NCBI GenBank assembly: GCA_029560455.1
Contig: JAKQKW010000142.1
Location: forward strand, 1-25,668
Origin: Candidatus Rifleibacteriota bacterium
GTDB taxonomy: Bacteria; Riflebacteria; Ozemobacteria; Ozemobacterales; Ozemobacteraceae
Reading direction: 5' to 3'
DNA: 25,668 bases
Position 1 is the stretch's first letter. Each line of letters opens with the position of its first letter. Of the stretch, positions 8,221 to 15,450 are shown piece by piece. A model generated the notes under the pieces. That model had not been told where the DNA came from. It saw only the letters and a list, made by a program, of their open reading frames with translations, and made no database searches. Made by a program: the position numbers and the translations under genes.

Positions 8221-8882
8221 TTTCTGCCTTTCGCACCAAAGAATATCTGCTCAAGACAAAAATATGCCTTGATGCGTGAGACGTCACTTACCCACTCAGG
8301 GTCGCCATCAAGTATTTCGACCCGACGGCGCAAAGAATCAACCGTAACAGTTGAGTTTTCAGCCAGTATTGCTTCGGCGGGCACAGGTGTTTTCATGTGG
8401 GCCGCAGCCGAGTTCAGGGCATGATTCCATTCAGCCGGTGAAATTGTTTCATGTGGAGCAAATTCGAGAATCTTTCTATAGCTCACAGCCTGAATTTCGA
8501 GCAGATTTCGGCATGTACGGTAAACCGGATGGTCAACAGGCACATCGGCAAACGGCATTGGCGAAACTTTTACGCCATCGGTTCTGTTGAAAAGCTGGTA
8601 ACTCATGACCGCTGAAGCGGCAATCAGAATTCCGGCCAGTGCAAGAACCGCCCGGAAATACATGCGGCGCCGTGACCTTTTGCGACGGCCAGTTACTGCC
8701 GGCAGCATTTTTGCACCACAACTGCCACAAAACCTTGCGGCAGAAATGTTTGCCGCACCACAGGTGCCGCATTGCCTTCTGACAATCATTGTCTGCTGAC
8801 AAGCACTCATCTGTTCAGACGTTGTCTCCATATACCAGAAATCGACATAATTCACCTGGCAGATGATATTTTTTTTCATCAT
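8217..8882 (-). CDS. Zinc ribbon - transmembrane - SLH-like protein
   Basis: 221 residues from ATG 8882. Cysteines 38, 41, 52 and 55 (CGTCG ... FCGSCG) form a double-CxxC zinc ribbon. An Arg/Lys-rich stretch (RRKRSRRR) precedes one membrane helix (about 71-92, AVLALAGILIAASAVMSY), so by the positive-inside rule the ribbon is cytoplasmic. The outer part begins MPFADVPVDHPVYRTCRNLLEIQAVS, the opening of an SLH domain. No start has a good ribosome binding site: ATG 8882, ATG 8831 (METTSEQ), ATG 8810 and ATG 8789 are all possible, and all keep the ribbon. It is the first gene of a three-gene coupled operon. Function unknown; it could link the cytoplasm to the cell wall. Confidence 0.72.
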   Translation of the reverse strand: MMKKNIICQVNYVDFWYMETTSEQMSACQQTMIVRRQCGTCGAANISAARFCGSCGAKMLPAVTGRRKRSRRRMYFRAVLALAGILIAASAVMSYQLFNRTDGVKVSPMPFADVPVDHPVYRTCRNLLEIQAVSYRKILEFAPHETISPAEWNHALNSAAAHMKTPVPAEAILAENSTVTVDSLRRRVEILDGDPEWVSDVSRIKAYFCLEQIFFGAKGRK

Positions 8883-8910
8883 TGTGACAGTCAAAATCGG
8901 TACAAAAAAG

Positions 8911-8939
8911 TCGACAATCTGATAATACCGTGCTAGAAT
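8911..8939 (+). promoter_or_regulatory. Promoter for the nucleotide-sugar dehydratase gene
   Basis: TCGACA (8911-8916, 5/6 match to the -35 box), a 17-base spacer, and an extended -10 TGC-TAGAAT (-10 at 8934-8939, 5/6). Transcription would start near 8946, about 44 bases before the ATG at 8990. It lies in the divergent gap between the two neighbouring operons. Confidence 0.75.
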
Positions 8940-8989
8940 TTTGCCTAAATTAACAGGTTACGGGTCTGGAAGGGGTACACTGAGCGGCT

Positions 8990-10921
8990 ATGACTCCAAT
9001 TAGAAAGCTGATTTTCATTCTTGCAGATACTATCTGCATTTCGTTTTCACTCATTGCTGCCATCTGGCTGAAATTCGACAAACTCGAACCACAGCACGTT
9101 CAATATCTGCTTTTTATCATTCCGGTGCTTATTCCGGTTGGCATGGTCTGCTTCTGGTCCATGGGCCTTTATAACCGCACTCTCAGATTTACCTCGCTGC
9201 CGGATATGGTCGCGGTTTTTACTGCTGTAACCGGTTATTCTATGCTCAAATTCTGCTCGATCTTCTTTATGGAAGCTTTTCCGAGTCTGAGTGCAGTTTT
9301 TGTCATCGACTGGATGCTGAGTCTGATTTTAATCGGAGCATCACGTATTGCGCCAAGAGTTCTGCTTAACGTCGTCGAGATGAGCCCTTTCCGTTGCTGG
9401 CTTTTCAACCGATCAAACGACAAAGCCAAACGGGTTCTTATTGTTGGTGCAGGCCAGGGTGGTGAAAGCATTCTGCGTGAAATCAAACGCAACATCAACC
9501 TGCCTATCGACGTGGTCGGCCTTATCGACGACAGCCCCAAAAAGAAAGATCAGATTATTCACGGTGTTAAAGTGCTTGGTACCACAGAAAACCTCGCCGA
9601 AATCGCCAGAAATTTTCTGGTAGATGAGATTATCATCGCAATTCCATCAGCGGCGGGCGGAGAACTCAGAAGAATCGTCAAACTCTGCCAGAATACCAAC
9701 GTCAGGTTCAAAACCCTGCCGGGCCTTCAGGATATCATCGGTGGCAAACTCGTCAGTCTGCAACTGCGTGATATCGCAATTGAAGACCTGCTGCGCCGTC
9801 CGCCTTCCGAAATCAATCTTGCCGAAATTGCCGCCTATGTAACCAACAAAACGGTTCTGGTAACCGGCGCCGGCGGCAGTATCGGCAGCGAAATCTGCCG
9901 GCAGATTCTGCCGTTTCAGCCAGAAAAGCTTCTACTGCTTGGCCATGGTGAAAACAGCATTTTTAAAACCCACCAGGAACTGCTCGGCAGCACAAAACTT
10001 GGCAATACGGTTCTGATTCCGATCATTACCGACATTCAGGACCGCGAAAAGATCGGGCACCTGTTTCAGGCCCATCAGCCCGAAATCGTGTTTCATGCCG
10101 CCGCCCATAAGCATGTTCCTTTAATGGAACTCAATCCTGAAGAAGCGGTTAAAAACAATGTTCTCGGCACCCGGAATCTGGTTGATGCCGCTCACAACGC
10201 CAAAGTCGAAAGATTTGTGATGATTTCAACCGACAAGGCGGTCAACCCGACCTCGGTCATGGGAGCGAGCAAGCGCGTCTCGGAAATGATTCTCAAGTGC
10301 TATGCCAGGCGCAGCCAGACCAGATTTGTCGCGGTCAGATTCGGCAATGTTCTTGGCAGCCGTGGCAGTGTAATACCAATGTTCAAGGAACAGATCGAAA
10401 AGGGCGGCCCGATCACCATTACCCACCCGAAGATGATCCGCTATTTCATGACAATCCCGGAAGCCAGCAAACTGGTCATTCAGGCCGGAGCTTATGGCAA
10501 GGGCGGCGAAGTCTTCATTCTCGACATGGGTGAACCGGTGCGAATCGTCGACCTGGCCGAAGACCTCATCAGACTCGCCGGCCTCGAAGTCGGGCGAGAT
10601 ATCGAAATCAAGTTCACCGGCATCAGACCCGGCGAAAAGCTCTATGAAGAACTTTTGACTGCTTCTGAAGGCATTACTGCCACCCGTAACAGTAAAATAT
10701 TCATCGCCAAACCCGAAGAAGTTGACGAGCAGGCTTTAATGGCTCAGGTAGAAAAGCTTGAAATGGCCGCCAGAGTCGGCAAACCGCGCAATATTATCAG
10801 AGGTTTCCAGGAAATCGTACCTTCGTTCGCACCCAACCGCGACATGATTCACAACGAAAAACCCCGCCACGAATCCCAGAAGAAGCCTGAGGGCAAGCCA
10901 AAACTTCGTGTTGTCGGCTAA
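8990..10921 (+). CDS. Membrane-anchored nucleotide-sugar 4,6-dehydratase (CapD/WbpM/PglF family)
   Basis: 643 residues, the full length of this family. Four membrane helices occupy about residues 5-110. A first Rossmann motif VLIVGAGQGGES lies near 148, and the catalytic extended SDR domain starts with VLVTGAGGSIGSE near 289. The active-site stretch STDKAVNPTSVMGASK (413-428) has Met424 in place of the usual SDR Tyr with Lys428, as is normal for inverting or large 4,6-dehydratases of this group. These enzymes convert UDP-GlcNAc to a 4-keto-6-deoxy sugar for capsule, O-antigen or protein glycosylation. ATG 8990 is the first possible start since a stop lies in frame at 8981; the GGAAGGGG site (8968-8975) is 14 bases away, unusually far. 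It is a single-gene unit with its own promoter and a terminator. Confidence 0.92.
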   Translation: MTPIRKLIFILADTICISFSLIAAIWLKFDKLEPQHVQYLLFIIPVLIPVGMVCFWSMGLYNRTLRFTSLPDMVAVFTAVTGYSMLKFCSIFFMEAFPSLSAVFVIDWMLSLILIGASRIAPRVLLNVVEMSPFRCWLFNRSNDKAKRVLIVGAGQGGESILREIKRNINLPIDVVGLIDDSPKKKDQIIHGVKVLGTTENLAEIARNFLVDEIIIAIPSAAGGELRRIVKLCQNTNVRFKTLPGLQDIIGGKLVSLQLRDIAIEDLLRRPPSEINLAEIAAYVTNKTVLVTGAGGSIGSEICRQILPFQPEKLLLLGHGENSIFKTHQELLGSTKLGNTVLIPIITDIQDREKIGHLFQAHQPEIVFHAAAHKHVPLMELNPEEAVKNNVLGTRNLVDAAHNAKVERFVMISTDKAVNPTSVMGASKRVSEMILKCYARRSQTRFVAVRFGNVLGSRGSVIPMFKEQIEKGGPITITHPKMIRYFMTIPEASKLVIQAGAYGKGGEVFILDMGEPVRIVDLAEDLIRLAGLEVGRDIEIKFTGIRPGEKLYEELLTASEGITATRNSKIFIAKPEEVDEQALMAQVEKLEMAARVGKPRNIIRGFQEIVPSFAPNRDMIHNEKPRHESQKKPEGKPKLRVVG

Positions 10922-10936
10922 GCCCCTGCTGAATAA

Positions 10937-10972
10937 CAGAAGCCCCCGAAATTCGCTTTTCGGGGGCTTCTG
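10937..10972. terminator. Bidirectional terminator between convergent genes
   Basis: A perfect 15-bp stem, CAGAAGCCCCCGAAA (10937-10951) / TTTCGGGGGCTTCTG (10958-10972), with a 6-base loop. It lies between the stop of the dehydratase (10921) and the stop of the HD-GYP gene (10985) and can serve both strands. Flanking T-runs are short. Confidence 0.85.
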
Positions 10973-10984
10973 CTTTAAACTGAA

Positions 10985-12832
10985 TTATTCAGGTTTTTCG
11001 TTGCCGCTGATTGGCGGGTAAGGCTGCGATGACGGTTTATCAGGCTGAACCTTGTCATCGGCCTTGACTTCGGCATGCGGTGGAATAACCGGCGGATAAG
11101 GCTGGCTTTCGAGAGCCGGCTTTTCTGATGGGTTATGATCTGAATTACCGGGCTTTTTCTCTTCTTTCATTTCATGGGCAGCCATGGGCGGATATGGCTG
11201 GCTGTCGAGTTCGCCATGAATGCCTTCGGCCGGGTCGCGGTTTTCGCTCTCGTCGTCGATGAGAACCATATCGTCAGAATCTTCGACCTTGGCGAAATAC
11301 TGGAACAGCTTGCGGTCAAAGGCGCGCATGAATGCTTCGACACAGACCGGATCAAACTGTTTGCCCGAGAATTTCTGCAGTTCGCCGACCGCAGTTTTAA
11401 CCGTCAAACCTTTGCGGTAAGGTCGATTGGTGGTCATGGCGTCAAAAGCGTCAGCAACACAGATAATGCGACCGGCGAGCGGAATACTTTCACCGGTGAG
11501 ATGTTCGGGGTAACCGCGACCGTCATAATATTCGTGGTGGTGAAGTACGCCGGGGATCTTGTCGGCGAGAAAGTCTACCGGGCGCAGAATTTTGGCACCA
11601 ATTGCCGGGTGTTTTTTGATGATGGCGTATTCTTCGTCGGTCAAACGACCGGGCTTGCGGATAATGCTGTCTTTGATACCAATTTTGCCGACATCGTGCA
11701 GAAGGCCTGCGTATCTGATGCTTTCGACTTCTTTTGGCGGCAGGTTGAGTTCTTCGGCAATTGCGACTGAATACTGGGTAACCCGGCGCGAATGGCCCTG
11801 AGTGTATGGGTCTTTCGCATCGATCGCGGTGGCAAGAACTTCGATGGTAGAAAGATAAACTTTTTGAATATTTTCGTAGAGTCGGGCGTTCTCGATAGCT
11901 GAAACCGCCTGATTGGCGACATTCTCCAGAGTTTCAAGATCGTGTTCGTTGAAAGGAATATCACCGGTGCGGTTGAGAACCTGCAGAACACCGACAACTC
12001 TGTCTTTTAGCCGCATCGGCACACAAATCATCGACCTGGTGACAAAGCCCGATTTTTTATCGGCACCCTTGAAAAAGCGCGGATCTTTTTCGGTATCGGG
12101 AACGATTACGGGCTTGTTGTTCTGTGCGCACCAGCCTGCCAGACCGGTACCCATCGGCAGGCGAATTTCCTGAAGTTTGGCGCCAACATTCGGGTCGCCC
12201 GAAACAATGTGAAAATACAATTCATTGGTCTGCTCATCAACAAGATAGACCGTCGAGGTTTCGCAACGCATAACCTTGGTTGCGGTACTCATAATCTTGG
12301 TAAGCAATTCGCGCAGATCAAGAGTCGAGCTTACGACACGGCCAACTTCGAGCAGAGCTCCCATTTCTTCCATGCGCAGTCTGACCAGCTCAACCTCAAG
12401 GAAGGTGCTGATCGAGGTGGTTGCCAGTTCACGGAAGGCTGTCAGCGCCACAGCCTCGCTGCTCGACATTTCCTGGAGCAGGAGAACCCCAAATGGATCA
12501 TTATCTGGCCCGAGAGGAATCAGAACATGCGTTTCGCCGCTTTCATCAGCAACCGGGCCAGTCGGGAAAGGCCGTCTTTCAAGCTTACTGCGGGTGAATT
12601 CTTCGCAGTGAAAGTTGAGTGACTTTTCGCCGAAGCCATCATTGAATCTTATTCGTGAAGTCTGGGCCGAAGCGTCGTAAAAAAGAACGCCGAAACCCTT
12701 TTTGCCAAAGAGGTCGACAGAAGTACGGCTGAGAATTTGAAGAATCACATCGGTATTCTTTCCGCTGGAAAGAATCTGCTTCTGGGCTTCGTAGAGAAGC
12801 TGCTGATGTAAAACCTTTAAACCTTCGGCCAC
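10985..12832 (-). CDS. GAF-GAF-HD-GYP cyclic-di-GMP phosphodiesterase with repetitive proline-rich tail
   Basis: 615 residues, no membrane segment, cytoplasmic. A weak N-terminal GAF-like domain (about 20-145) precedes a clear GAF (about 160-320; RSMICVPMRLKDRVVGVLQVLN) and an HD-GYP domain (about 335-510). Catalytic motifs are intact: LLHDVGKIG (His379-Asp380), HHEYYDGRGYP (GYP at 440-442), and the DAFDAMTTNRPYR motif. HD-GYP enzymes hydrolyse c-di-GMP, usually to GMP, using bound metals. The last 100 residues are acidic and disordered and contain SQPYPP three times (544, 576, 602). The start is GTG with TAAGGAG about 10 bases upstream. It follows the degenerate YmdB-like gene by a short gap and ends at a strong terminator. 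Confidence 0.9.
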   Translation of the reverse strand: MAEGLKVLHQQLLYEAQKQILSSGKNTDVILQILSRTSVDLFGKKGFGVLFYDASAQTSRIRFNDGFGEKSLNFHCEEFTRSKLERRPFPTGPVADESGETHVLIPLGPDNDPFGVLLLQEMSSSEAVALTAFRELATTSISTFLEVELVRLRMEEMGALLEVGRVVSSTLDLRELLTKIMSTATKVMRCETSTVYLVDEQTNELYFHIVSGDPNVGAKLQEIRLPMGTGLAGWCAQNNKPVIVPDTEKDPRFFKGADKKSGFVTRSMICVPMRLKDRVVGVLQVLNRTGDIPFNEHDLETLENVANQAVSAIENARLYENIQKVYLSTIEVLATAIDAKDPYTQGHSRRVTQYSVAIAEELNLPPKEVESIRYAGLLHDVGKIGIKDSIIRKPGRLTDEEYAIIKKHPAIGAKILRPVDFLADKIPGVLHHHEYYDGRGYPEHLTGESIPLAGRIICVADAFDAMTTNRPYRKGLTVKTAVGELQKFSGKQFDPVCVEAFMRAFDRKLFQYFAKVEDSDDMVLIDDESENRDPAEGIHGELDSQPYPPMAAHEMKEEKKPGNSDHNPSEKPALESQPYPPVIPPHAEVKADDKVQPDKPSSQPYPPISGNEKPE

Positions 12833-12886
12833 CTTGCTGTGGTCTCCTTAAATTGACGTATCAAACATTCAGTCGAATCACTGCAG

Positions 12887-13672
12887 TCATAACATGACAG
12901 TTTTCTGCAGATATTTCTGCGGTTTCCCGTTTCCGTCGAGCCAGACCACCGTATAATCACAGCGCAGCAACCCCCATTCAGAGACTGGCGCCACCGGCAA
13001 TCTTTCTATCTCACGCTGCCACCAGCACGCTGGCGTCAGCCCACCAATCGAGCGACCGGTAACTACTGAACCGGTATCATGCTGCAGAAAACAGCCCTCT
13101 GACTCCATGGAAGCGATAACGGTCGGAAAACCGGTACCACAGCCAAAAACAAAAATACCTGCCTTATCAGAACCGTATCGCCATGCAAGAGCCTGACGAT
13201 AATCGAAGTCTGTGCCATTCACATTAATGATTACGGGTAAGTCGTCGGTTTTGTTTCTGAAAAATTTATCAAGAAAAACGTGCGGTGGCTCAACCGGAAT
13301 TTTTCCGGTACCGTCGACCACACTGAGCATCCAGAATGATTTTTCGGCGCCGCCAAAAAGCAGCGAACCGCGCCCGGGGCATGCTTCTGCCAGGTTTGCA
13401 GGCCTTATCAGAGGACGATCAGACTGCATAAGTGCAGAACGACCGGCGTTTCTGGCAATTGCCTGTTCACCAAGGAAAACCACATCGATTCCACTGTCAA
13501 AGAGCATTTCTATCTGCGCTTCGAGCCTTGCAGCCGAAGCAAACAAACCATCAGCATTGCATACAACAATGCAGCCTGTACCTGCCTCTGCCCGTACCGA
13601 CGCTGTCAATCTGCGAAGCTGAGCCTGCTCGACTTCGTGCTGAATTACTCCGGTAAAGGCAATAGCTAGCAT
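12887..13672 (-). CDS. YmdB-like metallophosphoesterase pseudoenzyme
   Basis: 261 residues from ATG 13672, close to the 264 of B. subtilis YmdB. The family landmark PLIRPANLAEACPGRG (about 87-102) and the overall order of elements align along the full length, including the second-half landmark ALAW (161-164). YmdB hydrolyses cyclic nucleotides using two metals. By alignment from memory, all ligands are replaced: Asp8 by Val9, Glu39-Asn40 by Ala40-Asp41, Asn67-His68 by Glu69-Gln70, His150 by Asn152, and His175/His177 by Gly179/Gly181. It is therefore probably inactive, with a binding or regulatory role. A TTG at 13678 is an alternative start. It sits between a beta-barrel gene and the HD-GYP gene. 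The family call is fairly sure but should be confirmed by profile search. Confidence 0.7.
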   Translation of the reverse strand: MLAIAFTGVIQHEVEQAQLRRLTASVRAEAGTGCIVVCNADGLFASAARLEAQIEMLFDSGIDVVFLGEQAIARNAGRSALMQSDRPLIRPANLAEACPGRGSLLFGGAEKSFWMLSVVDGTGKIPVEPPHVFLDKFFRNKTDDLPVIINVNGTDFDYRQALAWRYGSDKAGIFVFGCGTGFPTVIASMESEGCFLQHDTGSVVTGRSIGGLTPACWWQREIERLPVAPVSEWGLLRCDYTVVWLDGNGKPQKYLQKTVML

Positions 13673-13681
13673 AGGCAATTA

Positions 13682-13710
13682 ATTGTATCACATACCCATG
13701 ATGTCTACAA
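13682..13710 (-). promoter_or_regulatory. Promoter for the YmdB-like gene (near-leaderless)
   Basis: Read on the minus strand: TTGTAG (13710-13705), a 17-base spacer, TACAAT (13687-13682). Transcription would start near 13675, only a few bases before ATG 13672, and no Shine-Dalgarno sequence is present, so the mRNA may be leaderless or nearly so. Confidence 0.5.
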
Positions 13711-13747
13711 CAAAAACGCTGAATTTATAAAATACCGCAGTTCACTG

Positions 13748-15256
13748 TCAAAAATGCGAAATCCAGCTGAGCCCAATCGATTTTTCTTCGAGATTATTCT
13801 GTGTATGCAGATCGTTCTTTTCGTTGTTTTCCTGATATGCCAGTTCAAGAGAGTTCGAAGAACTGAATGATTTTTCTACCCCAACCCGCCAGCCGTTTCG
13901 ACTGTGAGTCGAATAAAGATAGTTTTCAAACTCAAGATAGTCGCGGTCGACAAATTCGGATTTCATACGAAATCTGAGCGTTTCTGTAATCAGATAATCA
14001 TAACCAAGAATGGCTCTGAGCTCATCTTCATCAGGGTATAAAACCCTTTTTTCGTCATAGCGGCGCCGCAAAGCGCCAAGCACCAGGCTGGCGCGTGATT
14101 TTCCGTAGGTAAAAAAGCCTTCATAGGTCAGGGCATTGATTCTGAAATTTTCGCTGCCAGCTTCCACAAACTTGTTGAGTTCATCGCTCACAGTAATAGT
14201 CTGAGCCATGTTGGCGCTGTAATAATAATCGACCGCCAGGGCCAGATAGTTACTGTGCCCGTCATGGTGAAAATACAGAGGGGATTCGCGGTCAAAATCG
14301 GTTTTGCGGTAAGTATCGCGCAGACGCAGAGTCAGATCGCCCGCCGCGTCGTAAGCGGTCTCAAAACCGGCCGCCACTTCCCCCATCTTGTTATCGAGTT
14401 TCACGTATTCACGGTTGTTCAGCTCACCAAATGCACGCAGATAGAGCTCGCCGCGGCGTCGTTCACGCATGTAACGAGCCTGTGGGTCGTCGTCACGCGG
14501 ATTCTTCGCATAGGTGGTGTAGTAATCAACTGCATTTTTAGCCGACATCGCCCCCGGAAAATTTTCAAAATAGTCTCTGCTGCCCCTTGCTGAGGCCGCC
14601 ACCTGTACATAGCGATCATGTCCCGGCAATCTTGAGGCAACTTCGAAACCGGCACGCCCTTCCCTGAAGTTACTGTCGACGTCAAAGTCATATTCGCGTT
14701 CTTCGAAAGAGCCATAGAGACTGAAGTCGGTACGCATGTTGAATTCATGCGTCAACTGGGCCCGACCACGGTGTGACTTGTAATTGAGACTCTCCTGATC
14801 TTTAACTTCGAGTATATTGTTGAAGTAATCAAACTGGGCATAATCATGATCGCCGGCAGCGATGCCCCAGGTTACATTCAGAAGATGGTCGAGTTCACGG
14901 TATCTGAACGAGGCAACATCGCGACTGAGCGGTTCTGAGTCGTTGTAATGGCGGTAATACAGATTTTCTTTGATATCGAGATAGTGCGTTTCGTTCAGGT
15001 CTGATTTGAGCGCCATGTAGAGGTCGCTGTAGCCACCCATGAAACTTTTGTCATACTGCTGTTTTTCGAAAGTCGGAGTAGTGGTGGCGGTATTGTAGAC
15101 ATAGGCGTTCCAGTCACGGCGCATGCTGTCGACGGATGATCGGGAATCATAGTCGAACTCGAACTTTATCGCATCAGCAAACAGAGGAACCACAGCCATC
15201 TGCAGCAGCAGGGCTGTTACCAGCAGTAATCTTTGCACAGCTTCAGGTCTGATCAT
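13748..15256 (-). CDS. Outer-membrane beta-barrel protein
   Basis: 502 residues from ATG 15256. The signal peptide (about 1-29, VQRLLLVTALLLQMAVVPLFADA) is followed by a long mature region rich in Tyr, Arg, Asp and Glu with alternating strands (for example LYMALKSDLNETHYLDIKENL, GAALRR-type turns, LRFRMKSEFVDRDYLEFENYL). It ends GLSWISHF with the C-terminal Phe expected of an outer-membrane barrel. The size suggests about 16 strands; the family is not recognised. ATG 15256 was preferred to a TTG at 15289 because the signal peptide begins there and GGAAA lies just upstream. It is divergent from the sigma-54 activator, with an inverted repeat between, and may be its target; that is inference. 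Confidence 0.75.
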   Translation of the reverse strand: MIRPEAVQRLLLVTALLLQMAVVPLFADAIKFEFDYDSRSSVDSMRRDWNAYVYNTATTTPTFEKQQYDKSFMGGYSDLYMALKSDLNETHYLDIKENLYYRHYNDSEPLSRDVASFRYRELDHLLNVTWGIAAGDHDYAQFDYFNNILEVKDQESLNYKSHRGRAQLTHEFNMRTDFSLYGSFEEREYDFDVDSNFREGRAGFEVASRLPGHDRYVQVAASARGSRDYFENFPGAMSAKNAVDYYTTYAKNPRDDDPQARYMRERRRGELYLRAFGELNNREYVKLDNKMGEVAAGFETAYDAAGDLTLRLRDTYRKTDFDRESPLYFHHDGHSNYLALAVDYYYSANMAQTITVSDELNKFVEAGSENFRINALTYEGFFTYGKSRASLVLGALRRRYDEKRVLYPDEDELRAILGYDYLITETLRFRMKSEFVDRDYLEFENYLYSTHSRNGWRVGVEKSFSSSNSLELAYQENNEKNDLHTQNNLEEKSIGLSWISHF

Positions 15257-15332
15257 TAGGTTTTCCGACAGAACTTTCAGATATGGCAATACGCGTCACT
15301 AATCGGCAGATGCCTGAAAATACCTGACGATA

Positions 15333-15362
15333 TTTTTGCAATTTGCCATAGCTTTGCAAAAA
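15333..15362. repeat. 9-bp inverted repeat, possible operator
   Basis: TTTTTGCAA (15333-15341) and TTGCAAAAA (15354-15362) are perfect inverted copies, 12 bases apart. Both contain the palindrome TTGCAA, with an 18-base centre-to-centre distance. It lies in the divergent gap between the beta-barrel gene and the sigma-54 activator gene, a typical position for an operator or activator site. Confidence 0.5.
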
Positions 15363-15411
15363 CATGCGTTTGATTGCAGGCCGCAGATTTTTGCGGTTCG
15401 CTGACGGCGGG

Positions 15412-15440
15412 TTGAAAAATACCGGGCAAAATTGTAATAT
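15412..15440 (+). promoter_or_regulatory. Promoter for the sigma-54 activator gene (near-leaderless)
   Basis: TTGAAA (15412-15417, 5/6 match), a 17-base spacer, TAATAT (15435-15440, 4/6). The start would be near 15447, a few bases before ATG 15451/15454, with no ribosome binding site. It suggests a very short leader. Confidence 0.45.
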
Positions 15441-15450
15441 GCTTCAAAAT

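Noticed and set aside
11174..12622. Long plus-strand open frames across the HD-GYP gene
   Set aside because: They mirror the codon pattern of the intact HD-GYP gene and show no start signals or domains.
12850..12900. GTCAT-GTT-ATGAC dyad near the HD-GYP start
   Set aside because: Only 5 bp per arm, partly inside the end of the upstream coding region; could easily be chance.
15257..15363. A sigma-54 (-24/-12) promoter for the beta-barrel gene
   Set aside because: The GG and GC elements in TGGCAAATTGC are only 6 bases apart, while 10 are needed; no other match was found in this gap.
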